From NCBI GenBank assembly GCA_963702495.1, contig CAVPDA010000014.1, positions 248,001-312,000 on the forward strand: 64,000 nt of DNA. The letters are read 5' to 3'. Below, piece by piece: positions 35,345 to 42,800 of this stretch (within the stretch, counting starts at the first letter, position 1; the number at the start of each line of letters is the position of its first letter). This DNA is from CAVPDA01 sp963702495. Lineage in GTDB: Bacteria > Pseudomonadota > Gammaproteobacteria > Burkholderiales > Rhodocyclaceae. A program made the translations under genes and the position numbers. The notes beneath the pieces were generated by a model. The model ran no database searches and was not told where the DNA came from. It worked only from the letters and a program-made list of their open reading frames with translations.

Positions 35345-36016
35345 ATGCGCATACTTGTTGTGGAAGACGACAGTCTGCTCGGCGACGGCATCCAGGCCGG
35401 GCTGCGACAGGCGGGCTATTCGGCCGACTGGGTGCGCGACGGCGCCGCCGCCGACACCGCTCTGGCGGTGGAGGAGTACGCCGCGGTGGTCCTCGACCTC
35501 GGGCTGCCGCGGGTGTCGGGACTCGAACTGCTGCGCAAGCTGCGCGCGGCGGGCAATGCCGTTCCGGTGCTGATCCTGACCGCCCGCGACGCGGTGCCGG
35601 ACCGCGTCGCCGGACTCGATGCCGGCGCTGACGACTACATGGTCAAGCCCTTCGATCTTGACGAACTGGCGGCGCGGCTGCGCGCCCTGGTGCGGCGCAG
35701 CCACGGCCAGACGGCGGCGGTGCTGAACGTGGGCGATCTCGAACTCGATCCGGCGGCGCACGCCGCGCGCTTCAAAGGGCAGCCGGTCGAGTTGTCGGCG
35801 CGCGAGTTCGCCGTTCTGCAGGCGCTCGCGCTCAATGCCGGACGCGTGCTGTCCCGCGAGCGCCTGGAGCAGTCGCTCTATGGCTGGGGCGAGGAGGTCG
35901 AGAGCAACGCCATCGAAGTCCATATCCATCACCTGCGGCGCAAACTCGCGCCCGAGTTGATCCGCACCGTGCGCGGGGTCGGATACACCATGCCGCGGCC
36001 CTCGGAGAAGGCATGA
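35345..36016 (+). CDS. OmpR-family response regulator (QseB/PmrA-like)
   Basis: This 223-residue DNA-binding response regulator has a receiver domain with the acidic pair in VVEDDSLLGDGIQAGL, phosphoacceptor aspartate in AVVLDLGLPRVSG (near residue 51), and the conserved lysine in YMVKPFDLDELAARL. The C-terminal winged helix includes ELSAREFAVLQALALNAGRVLSRERLEQSLYGW, EVESNAIEVHIHHLRRKL and IRTVRGVGY. The resemblance is to the QseB/PmrA subgroup. It overlaps its kinase by four bases (ATGA). A PmrA-box-like repeat upstream suggests autoregulation; target genes are not identifiable beyond that. Confidence 0.93.
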   Translation: MRILVVEDDSLLGDGIQAGLRQAGYSADWVRDGAAADTALAVEEYAAVVLDLGLPRVSGLELLRKLRAAGNAVPVLILTARDAVPDRVAGLDAGADDYMVKPFDLDELAARLRALVRRSHGQTAAVLNVGDLELDPAAHAARFKGQPVELSAREFAVLQALALNAGRVLSRERLEQSLYGWGEEVESNAIEVHIHHLRRKLAPELIRTVRGVGYTMPRPSEKA

Positions 36017-37386
36017 AGACCGGGCGAGCCTTCTCCCTGCGCGGCCGGCTGCTGACGCTGCTGCTCGCCAGCATGAGCGCGGCCTGGATCGGCGTCGTCG
36101 CCTTCAGCTATCGCGATGCCCGCCACGAGATCGGGGAAATGCTGGACGCCCATCTGGCCCAGTCCGCCGCCCTGCTGATCGCGCAGAGCGGTCACGAGGT
36201 ATTCGAGGAGGACGACGACAAGCGCGAGGTCGGCATCGTGGCTCCCGCCCACCGCTACGAACGCAAGGTCGCCTTCCAGATCTGGGAGAACGGTGAGCGC
36301 CTGCGGCTGCGCTCGGCCAGCGCGCCGCGCACCCGGCTGGCGCAGGACGAGGAGGGGTTCAGCGATGTGCGCCTGGAGGACAAGGCCTGGCGCGTGTTCA
36401 GCCGCTGGGACGAGTCGCACGAGTTTCTGGTGCAGGTGGGCGAGCGCTACGAATTCCGCGATGATCTGGCGAAACGGATCTCCGGCAACCTGCTCGACCC
36501 GCTCTGGGTGGCCCTGCCGGCGCTGTCCCTGCTGATCTGGATCGGCGTCGGACAGGGTTTGCGGCCGCTGCGACGGGTGAATCTGCAGCTGGCGCAGCGC
36601 GCGCCGGAGCGTCTCGATCCCCTCGACGGCGGGCGGGCGCCGCGGGAAGTGCAGCCGCTGATCGACACGCTCAACGATCTGCTGGCGCGCATGCGCGCGG
36701 CGCTGGACAAGGAGCGCCGCTTCACCGCCGATGCCGCCCACGAGCTGCGCACGCCGCTGGCGGCGCTCAAGACGCAGGCGCAGGTGGCACGCGCCGCGCA
36801 GGATGACATCAGCCGCCGCCATGCGCTGGATCAGGTGCTGACCGGCTGCGACCGCGCATCCCATCTGGTGGAGCAGTTATTGACGCTGGCGCGGCTCGAT
36901 CCGCAGTCGGCGGCAGCGCGTCACGCCGCGGTCGATCTGCGCAGCGCCGCGGCCCAGGTGGTGGCCGACATAGCCCCGGCCGCGCTGGCGAAGGACATCG
37001 ATCTCAGCCTGGCGGATGGGCCGGTGGTGGCGGTCAAAGGCGATGCCGTGATGCTGGCGGTGCTGTTGCGCAACCTGGTGGACAATGCGGTTCGCTACAC
37101 GCAGCGCGGTGGCGAGGTGGGCGTGGCAATCGAGGCACAGGGGTCGCAGGCGCGGATCGTGGTGACCGACAACGGTCCCGGCATCGCGCCCGACGAACGA
37201 GCCAAGGTGGGGCATCGCTTCTACCGCGTGCTCGGCAGCGAAGAGAGCGGCAGCGGCCTCGGCCTTTCCATCGTGCGGCGCATCTGCGATCTCCACGGCG
37301 CGGTCATGACGCTCGACCCGGTGCCGGCCGGCAGCGGGCTCCGGGCCACGGTCGTTTTCCCGCGTCTGAGCGACGATTCCCTCTGA
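36013..37386 (+). CDS. Sensor histidine kinase (QseC/PmrB-like)
   Basis: This 457-residue inner-membrane kinase is the partner of the preceding response regulator. Transmembrane helix 1 is at the N-terminus (LLTLLLASMSAAWIGVVAFSY). A periplasmic domain of about 130 residues rich in acidic residues (QSGHEVFEEDDDKREVG) follows, then helix 2 (LWVALPALSLLIWIGVGQGL). The HisKA box is DAAHELRTPLAALKTQAQVA, and the ATPase has N box NLVDNAVRYT, G1 DNGPGIAPDE and G2 GSGLGLSIVRRI, so it should be fully active. The acidic periplasmic patch is reminiscent of PmrB-type metal or cation sensing, which is inference. Confidence 0.93.
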   Translation: MKTGRAFSLRGRLLTLLLASMSAAWIGVVAFSYRDARHEIGEMLDAHLAQSAALLIAQSGHEVFEEDDDKREVGIVAPAHRYERKVAFQIWENGERLRLRSASAPRTRLAQDEEGFSDVRLEDKAWRVFSRWDESHEFLVQVGERYEFRDDLAKRISGNLLDPLWVALPALSLLIWIGVGQGLRPLRRVNLQLAQRAPERLDPLDGGRAPREVQPLIDTLNDLLARMRAALDKERRFTADAAHELRTPLAALKTQAQVARAAQDDISRRHALDQVLTGCDRASHLVEQLLTLARLDPQSAAARHAAVDLRSAAAQVVADIAPAALAKDIDLSLADGPVVAVKGDAVMLAVLLRNLVDNAVRYTQRGGEVGVAIEAQGSQARIVVTDNGPGIAPDERAKVGHRFYRVLGSEESGSGLGLSIVRRICDLHGAVMTLDPVPAGSGLRATVVFPRLSDDSL

Positions 37387-37401
37387 GGGTTTGCACGCGC
37401 C

Positions 37402-37441
37402 ATGACAGAAGCGCCGGCCGTTCCCCTATAATGCGGCGCTT
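37402..37441 (+). promoter_or_regulatory. Candidate promoter with inverted repeat flanking the -10
   Basis: A perfect TATAAT at 37427-37432 has ATGACA (37402-37407) as a possible -35 with a 19-base spacer. The arms AAGCGCCG (37409-37416) and CGGCGCTT (37434-37441) are an exact inverted repeat bracketing the -10, suggesting an operator or a hairpin in the leader. The next gene starts at 37492. Confidence 0.5.
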
Positions 37442-37491
37442 CCCGCTGCCGGCAGCCGAGGCAGCCCGATTTTCTCAACGAGGACCCGCCG

Positions 37492-38829
37492 ATGAAACTG
37501 ATCCAGGCACTCACCGCCCTCATCGTCGCCGCCAGCTTCCTCGGTACCGCAACCGTTCAGGCGGCGGAACCGAAGAAACCGAAGGCCACGAAGAAGGCTC
37601 CAGCAAAACGAGCCGCCGCGAAGCCGGTGCCGGCCCCGGCAGCGGCTGTTGCCGCCGGCGAGATCGAACTGGTGCATCAACTGGGCAGCGACAAGGGCGC
37701 GCAGCTCAAGCAGCTGGTGGAACGCTTCAACGCCGCCTCCGGGCAGAAGATCGTGGTGAGCGAGCGCGACTGGCAGCAGGGAGATCTGCCCCATATGATG
37801 ATCCTGGCCGAGGACGGCGAAGCGCACTTCCTCGCCGGCAAGCCGCGCTACAAACCCCTGTACCAGTTGATGAAGGAGACCGGCGAGCCGCTGCAGACGT
37901 TCAAGGAGCGCCCGGGCGTGATGAGCCCGGCGCCGCTGGACGCGAGCGGGCAGATCATCGGCCTGCCGGTGGGACTGGCCACGCCGATCATGTATTACAA
38001 CCGCGACGCCTTCAAGAAGGCCGGCCTGGATCCGAGCCAGCCGCCGAAAACCTGGTGGGATCTGCAGCAGGCGCTCGGCAAACTCTATGACGCGGGCACG
38101 ACCTGTCCCTATACCACGTCGTATCCGGCGTGGGTGCATGTCGAAAACACCAGCGCCTGGCACAACGAGCCGGTGGCGGCGGCCAGCGGCAAGCGCGAAG
38201 GGCCGCTCCTGATCAACAACATGGTCATGGTCAAGCATCTGGCCATGATGACGAGCTGGCACAAGAGCCGCTATCTGCACATCTTCGGCCAGCGCGACGA
38301 AGCGGAGGCGAAGTTCGCCATCGGAGAATGCGCGGTGCTGACCGCACCTTCCTCCAGTTTTCCGACTTTGACGCGCTTTGCCAAATTCGATATCGGCGTG
38401 GCGCGGCTGCCTTATCACGACGACATTCCGGGGGCTCCGCAGAACACCCTGGCCGACGGGCCGGCTCTGTGGGTCGCCGCCGGCAAGAGCCCGGACGAGT
38501 ACAAGGCGATAGCGAAGTTCGTGCGTTTCCTGCTGACGCCGGAGTCTCAGCTCGAATGGCAGCGCAATGCCGGCTATCTGCCGCTCAACCGTACCGCCCT
38601 GTTGGCTTCCTCCAGTGAGCTGCTGGGGAGCGATCTGGTCAATGTGCGCGTCGCCGTGGAGCAACTCGTCGGCAAGCCGGTCACCGGCCCGTCGCGCGCA
38701 AGCCGCTTTGCCCATCGCGGCGATGTGCGCCAGATCGTGAATGAGGAACTGAGTGACATGTGGGCCAATCGCAAGCCGGCCAAGGCGGCGCTCGACGCCG
38801 CGGTAGCGCGTTCCCGCGACTTGAAGTAG
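37492..38829 (+). CDS. Extracellular solute-binding protein, UgpB-like
   Basis: This 445-residue periplasmic binding protein of the sugar/glycerol-phosphate class (family 1) has a signal peptide (MKLIQALTALIVAASFLGTATVQA). The mature protein has typical SBP features: VHQLGSDKGAQLKQLVERFNAASGQKIVV, GLPVGLATPIMYYNRDAFKKAGLD, PPKTWWDLQQAL and a C-terminal repeat of the fold. Odd feature: between signal peptide and domain is a Lys/Ala/Pro-rich linker of about 30 residues (PKKPKATKKAPAKRAAAKP), not normal for a soluble SBP, perhaps tethering it to peptidoglycan or LPS. The next gene is a glycerophosphodiesterase, supporting glycerophosphodiesters or glycerol-3-phosphate as ligand; no permease or ATPase genes accompany it. 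Confidence 0.85.
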   Translation: MKLIQALTALIVAASFLGTATVQAAEPKKPKATKKAPAKRAAAKPVPAPAAAVAAGEIELVHQLGSDKGAQLKQLVERFNAASGQKIVVSERDWQQGDLPHMMILAEDGEAHFLAGKPRYKPLYQLMKETGEPLQTFKERPGVMSPAPLDASGQIIGLPVGLATPIMYYNRDAFKKAGLDPSQPPKTWWDLQQALGKLYDAGTTCPYTTSYPAWVHVENTSAWHNEPVAAASGKREGPLLINNMVMVKHLAMMTSWHKSRYLHIFGQRDEAEAKFAIGECAVLTAPSSSFPTLTRFAKFDIGVARLPYHDDIPGAPQNTLADGPALWVAAGKSPDEYKAIAKFVRFLLTPESQLEWQRNAGYLPLNRTALLASSSELLGSDLVNVRVAVEQLVGKPVTGPSRASRFAHRGDVRQIVNEELSDMWANRKPAKAALDAAVARSRDLK

Positions 38830-38842
38830 GGGTTCTTCCCCT

Positions 38843-39595
38843 GTGAGACCGGCGGGCAAGCCGGTGGCGTGGCCCTATCCGCGCCTGCTCGCCCACCGCT
38901 GCGGCGGTACCCTGGCGCCGGAGAACACGCTCGCCGGCCTGCGCGCGGCGGCGCGGGCGGGATGCCGCGGTGTCGAGTTCGACGTCATGCTCAGCGGCAG
39001 CGGCACGCCGCTGCTGATCCACGACGAAACCTGGGACCGAACCACCGATGGAACGGGCCGCGTGGCGCAAACACCGGACGAAGCGGTCGGGCGCCTGGAT
39101 GCCGGCTCCTGGTTCGGACCGGCGTTCGCCGGCGAACCGGTGCCCACCTTCGAGCAGGCGGCGCGGCTGTGCCGCGAACTCGGCCTGGCGGCGAACGTGG
39201 AGATCAAGCCGGCTGCCGGACAGGAGGCGGCAACCGGCCGCGCCGTCGCGCTCGCCGCGGCGCGGTTGTGGCAGGGCGACGCGCTTGCGCCGCTGTTGTC
39301 CTCGTTTTCCGCCGTGGCCCTGAGCGCCGTGCGGCAAGCCGGGGTGGCGTTTCCCCTTGGCTTGCTGGTGGAGACCATTCCCGACGATTGGTACCAGCGG
39401 ATGACGCAGCTCGCCTGCTTTTCGCTGCACTGCGATGCCGCGAGGAATGATCTGACTTGCATCGCCGCCATCGCGCGGCGCGGCGTGCCGCTGCTCTGCT
39501 ATACGGTCAATGACCGGGAACGTGCCGCCGGACTGCTGGGCGCGGGAGCTTCAGCCGTTGTGAGCGACCGCGTGGACCTGATGGACTTCGACTGA
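38843..39595 (+). CDS. ugpQ: Glycerophosphodiester phosphodiesterase (UgpQ-like)
   Basis: This 250-residue cytosolic GDPD enzyme hydrolyses glycerophosphodiesters to glycerol-3-phosphate and an alcohol. The signature is at the N-terminus: LLAHRCGGTLAPENTLAGLRAA (catalytic His and Glu-Asn), GVEFDVMLSGSGTPLLIHDETWDRTTDGTG (metal-binding Glu/Asp and second His), VEIKP near residue 115. No signal peptide. The start is GTG at 38843, 13 bases after the binding-protein stop, so the two genes are likely co-transcribed and fit the ugpB-ugpQ pairing seen in phosphate-starvation loci. Confidence 0.9.
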   Translation: MRPAGKPVAWPYPRLLAHRCGGTLAPENTLAGLRAAARAGCRGVEFDVMLSGSGTPLLIHDETWDRTTDGTGRVAQTPDEAVGRLDAGSWFGPAFAGEPVPTFEQAARLCRELGLAANVEIKPAAGQEAATGRAVALAAARLWQGDALAPLLSSFSAVALSAVRQAGVAFPLGLLVETIPDDWYQRMTQLACFSLHCDAARNDLTCIAAIARRGVPLLCYTVNDRERAAGLLGAGASAVVSDRVDLMDFD

Positions 39596-39679
39596 GCGGC
39601 GGCGGGACAGCGCTACCCCCCTCGTCCCGACGGCGCAATTGCTGCCTCGATCGCGGCGGCAATTCCCGGGTTTCCGACG

Positions 39680-41164
39680 TCAGCGCAGCCAACTCGCCCG
39701 CACGCTGCGTCCGCCCGAGGCGTTGCCGCTGATGGCGAATGATCCGCCGGACAGAAGCGTGCGCTCGCGGGCGTTGGCCAGATCGGAATCGGCGCCGTCG
39801 GTGCCGGTGAGTTCGTGGCTCGCCTCGTATTCGATGGTGAGGTCGATCGTGGCGTCGGCGGCGGCGAGCGCGACGTGCACGCGGGTGACATCGGCCTGTC
39901 TGCCGATGGCGCGACAGGCTTCCTCCAGCACCCGGTAAACGATGATCTTGAGGGGGCGCGGCACATCATCCTCGGCGAGGCCGATGGCGTGTTCGGTGAC
40001 GATGTCCGGATGCAGCTTCATGAACTCGCGGCAGAACCAGCGGATGGTCGCGATCAATCCGAGTCCGTCCAGGCTGGACGGGCGCAGATTGAGCGCCACC
40101 GCGCGCACCTCGTTGATCGCCTCCTTCACCGCCTGCACCATCGGCTGCAGCGACGCCGCATCGCCTTTGCCGGCGAGAGCCTGCTGCCGCGCCGCCCTTT
40201 CCACGCTCATCTTCACCGCGGACAGGGTCTGCGCCACGCCCTCGTGCAGGTCGAAGGCGATCCTTTTCTTCTCGTCCTCCTGATTGTTAAGCATGCTGGC
40301 GGACAGCCGTTCCAGCGTCGCCGTATGCTCGCGGATCTCGTTCCGCTGCCGCGTGATGATCCGCTCCGCATGGCGCACCACCGCCAGCAGCGCCAGGTAG
40401 AGCAGCGCCATGATCAGTGCGCCGCCGCCGATCAGCTGCAACTGCGCCTGTTCGGTATGCTGCACCATGGGATTGACGTCGGTATAGATCTCGAACACTC
40501 CCCGCGCCGGCTCGTCCTCCGCATCGACGATCGGCACATAGGTCTGGATCAGGTTGTCCTCCGCCGTTCGCCGGTCGAAGGCGTTGAAGGAGTCGCGGTA
40601 GACGAGCTTGCTGGCGACATTGCCGGAGAGGGCGGCGATCACGCCCGGATTGCCCGCCTGATTGGTCCCGATCGACGCCCTGCGCGTGGCATGCACGACC
40701 CAACCCTTGTCGTTGTAGATCTTGATGCGGGCGACCGATTTGACGCGCATCACGTCGTCGATCTCGTGCGCCAGCGCCGGCGACAAGGGGATCTCGGACA
40801 GGAGTGCCGGGTTCGCCTGGTCGGCTTTGGCCAGGAACTGAAGCAGATCGCTCCTCACCGAGGTCAACGCCGCCTCGGCGAGCGCGACGCCGTTCGCTTC
40901 GCCGATCTCCACGATCTCGCGGATCGCGATATAGCGGAAACCCGCTGTGAGCGCGGTAGCCGCGATGACGATGCAGACGAAACTGGCGATGGAGAAATAG
41001 CGGATGATGCGGAACATCGCCTGCGGTGCCGCCCGGTTTCCGCGTGCCGCGGGGAACTCCGCGTTCATGCGCCCGGAGGCCGCCGGAACAGGGCGCGCGT
41101 TCCCGGCAAGCCCAAGCCATGCGGCGAGTCCCAGAATGCCATCGGATCGAGGGCGGGATACCAT
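39680..41164 (-). CDS. Membrane histidine kinase homologue with degenerate ATP-binding domain
   Basis: This 494-residue HisKA_3 (NarX/DegS-type) protein has helix 1 near residues 55-80 (YFSIASFVCIVIAATALTAG), a periplasmic sensor of about 190 residues (IKIYNDKGWVVHATRR, resembling a Cache-like fold), helix 2 (LIGGGALIMALLYLALLAVV) and the phosphoacceptor box EKKRIAFDLHEGVAQTLSAV near residue 300. The catalytic domain has lost its nucleotide motifs. Where the kinase at 51699 has EGVNNVVKHA and EDRGCGFD, this has EEACRAIGRQAD and EYEASHEL; the G2 glycines are missing too. It is probably a pseudokinase, perhaps a partner or modulator of an active kinase. Start uncertain: ATG 41164 is used, but ATG 41017 (MFRIIRYFS), nearer the membrane helix, is a strong alternative. 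Confidence 0.78.
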   Translation of the reverse strand: MVSRPRSDGILGLAAWLGLAGNARPVPAASGRMNAEFPAARGNRAAPQAMFRIIRYFSIASFVCIVIAATALTAGFRYIAIREIVEIGEANGVALAEAALTSVRSDLLQFLAKADQANPALLSEIPLSPALAHEIDDVMRVKSVARIKIYNDKGWVVHATRRASIGTNQAGNPGVIAALSGNVASKLVYRDSFNAFDRRTAEDNLIQTYVPIVDAEDEPARGVFEIYTDVNPMVQHTEQAQLQLIGGGALIMALLYLALLAVVRHAERIITRQRNEIREHTATLERLSASMLNNQEDEKKRIAFDLHEGVAQTLSAVKMSVERAARQQALAGKGDAASLQPMVQAVKEAINEVRAVALNLRPSSLDGLGLIATIRWFCREFMKLHPDIVTEHAIGLAEDDVPRPLKIIVYRVLEEACRAIGRQADVTRVHVALAAADATIDLTIEYEASHELTGTDGADSDLANARERTLLSGGSFAISGNASGGRSVRASWLR

Positions 41165-41289
41165 GGTCAACCGTCGTTTCGGCCCATGCCTTGTCGAGCC
41201 GCCGATTCTAGACCCATGCTGCGGCCATTCCTCCGCCCTACCCCCAAAAGTAGGTGTTTACCTGAGTCGCCGGCAGGCGACAGCGGGGT

Positions 41290-41303
41290 GTGACGCGCGT
41301 CAC
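41290..41303. promoter_or_regulatory. CRP/FNR-family dyad between divergent genes
   Basis: GTGACGCGCGTCAC is a perfect 14-base palindrome and, with flanks, reads TGTGA-N6-TCACG, close to the CRP/Vfr consensus TGTGA-N6-TCACA. It lies 111 bases before the transglycosylase start and 126 bases upstream of the divergent kinase-like gene. A second such site is at 42199-42212. Confidence 0.5.
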
Positions 41304-41413
41304 GCTGGGGGCGGGCACACCCCCGATCTGGGGTATTCCCCGCTTCTTTCCCGGGCGGGACTGCAGTATAGTTCGCGCTTCCCGCGCCGTAGTTCGTTCA
41401 TCATCCGACTCCG

Positions 41414-42055
41414 ATGACGCCGATGTCCAGATTTTGCGCCGTACTTCTGCTCGCCGCAGGCTTCGCCGCCTGGGGCACGGCGCGTGCGGATATCTATGGC
41501 TTGGTGGACGATGACGGCGAGGTGCATCTCGCGAACCATCCGACCGACGGGGGCTTCGAGGTGTGGGCGAAGGCGCCCAAGAGCGCCGAGAAGCAAGACG
41601 CGCCGGCTGCCTCCCCCGCATCCGGCCGCCTCGAGCCGCTGGCAGCAGTGCGCAAGCTCTATCACCCGATGGTGGCCGAGGCGGCGCGCACCTACGAGGT
41701 CGAACCCGCCCTGCTGCATGCCGTGATCTCGGTCGAGTCGCGCTACAACGTGAAGGCAGTGTCGAAGAAGGGCGCCTCCGGGCTGATGCAGCTCATGCCC
41801 GAGACGGCGAAGCGCTACGGCGTGGCCGACATTTTCGATCCGCTGCAGAACATCCGCGCCGGCGCCCAGTACCTGCGCGACCTGCTGAAGATGTTCAACA
41901 ACGACATGCAACTCGCGCTCGCCGCCTACAACGCCGGCGAGAACGCGGTGGTGCGTCACGGCAGCAAGATCCCGCCCTATCGCGAAACCACGGCCTACGT
42001 GCCGAAGGTTCTCGCCTTCTACAAGCAGCTCGGCTCGCTCAAGCTCGACAGCTGA
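41414..42055 (+). CDS. Periplasmic lytic transglycosylase (SLT family)
   Basis: This 213-residue exported peptidoglycan-cleaving enzyme has a signal peptide (MSRFCAVLLLAAGFAAWGTARA). A short DUF4124-like segment follows (DIYGLVDDDGEVHLANHPTD), then the SLT domain: catalytic glutamate in VISVESRYNVKAVSKKGASGLMQLMPETAKRYG (near residue 108), IRAGAQYLRDLL and ALAAYNAGENAVVRHG. Such enzymes make room in the wall for envelope-spanning complexes, and it stands at the edge of the cluster that includes pseudopilins and secreted oxidase. ATG 41414 or ATG 41423 could be the start. Confidence 0.9.
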   Translation: MTPMSRFCAVLLLAAGFAAWGTARADIYGLVDDDGEVHLANHPTDGGFEVWAKAPKSAEKQDAPAASPASGRLEPLAAVRKLYHPMVAEAARTYEVEPALLHAVISVESRYNVKAVSKKGASGLMQLMPETAKRYGVADIFDPLQNIRAGAQYLRDLLKMFNNDMQLALAAYNAGENAVVRHGSKIPPYRETTAYVPKVLAFYKQLGSLKLDS

Positions 42056-42198
42056 GCCTCCGCCGCAGTCCGCGGCAGGTTCCACCACGGGTGACACTCT
42101 CCGATTTTCGCGGAGCGGGTTCCCTTTTCCGTTCCCGCCAGACCTTGTCCCACCCCGATGGCGCGTCGCGCCCGACCGTCCGTCCAGCCCCACGCAGC

Positions 42199-42212
42199 GT
42201 GACGCAGGTCAC
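42199..42212. promoter_or_regulatory. Second CRP/FNR-family dyad
   Basis: GTGACGCAGGTCAC reads CGTGA-N6-TCACA with its flanks, again fitting a CRP/Vfr-type site. It lies about 306 bases upstream of the first gene of the oxidase cluster and one base before a terminator-like hairpin. Confidence 0.45.
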
Positions 42213-42237
42213 AACCCTACCGCACCGGTAGGGTTTT
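42213..42237 (+). terminator. Intrinsic terminator-like hairpin
   Basis: AACCCTACCG-CAC-CGGTAGGGTT is a perfect 10-bp stem ending in a short T-run (GGGTTTT). It probably terminates the transglycosylase transcript, whose stop codon is about 160 bases upstream. Confidence 0.6.
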
Positions 42238-42517
42238 CCCTGCTGCGATTGCGGGTTTTACCCAAGTGCGGCGATTTGACGCAGCAGTAACAATGCGACT
42301 GGTCTGTGCAGGCGGCAGAAGTTTGTTCGCGGCGCGGGGGGGCAGAACGCGGTCGGGGTGAAAAGCGGCACGGTTCTGCGGATGGGAGTAGGCACACAGG
42401 ATCGAAAAGGGGCTTCCGAATGCGCAAGCGCAGGACTTCCAGATTGAACACGATGGCAGACGCGGTGATGCTCGCGACGACCGGCATCAGACAACGGAAT
42501 CACCAGAGGAGAGCAGC

Positions 42518-42775
42518 ATGAAGTACCGGAAACTCAGCATCAGCGCAATGTCAGTGATCATGACGGCACTGCTGTCGCTGGCAGGGAATCTCGCTCTTGC
42601 CGCCCCCATGAAGCCGGAGCTGGCCGCAAAGAAGGAGATGGTCCGCAAGCAGAAGGAGCAGCAGGTCACGCCCGGAGAGCGCAAGGCAGCTACGGATTGG
42701 CTCAAGGCAGAGAGAGTGAAGATTTACAACGCCAAGCAGGCCGCTCTCAAGTCGAATCCGGGTCACGGCAAATAG
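42518..42775 (+). CDS. Small exported basic protein, unknown family
   Basis: This 85-residue protein has a clear signal peptide (MKYRKLSISAMSVIMTALLSLAGNLALAA). The mature part is about 55 residues, very lysine-rich and hydrophilic (KKEMVRKQKEQQ, GERKAATDWLKAERVKIYNAKQ), and probably helical. No family recognised. It is preceded by GAGGAGAG, a good ribosome-binding site, and ends 25 bases before the multicopper oxidase start, so it probably leads that transcript. A periplasmic chaperone or metal-handling helper for the oxidase is conceivable, by position only. Confidence 0.75.
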   Translation: MKYRKLSISAMSVIMTALLSLAGNLALAAPMKPELAAKKEMVRKQKEQQVTPGERKAATDWLKAERVKIYNAKQAALKSNPGHGK

Positions 42776-42800
42776 ACCGCATCACTGAAACGGAGAAAGC

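Larger units (their letters stand above)
42056..42517. other. Intergenic region with dyad and terminator upstream of the oxidase cluster
   Basis: These 462 bases have no supported gene. They hold the CRP-like dyad GTGACGCAGGTCAC (42199-42212) and, immediately after, a terminator-like hairpin at 42213-42235. The remaining 280 bases before the small secreted protein probably contain its promoter, but I see no convincing -10/-35 pair. Confidence 0.5.
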
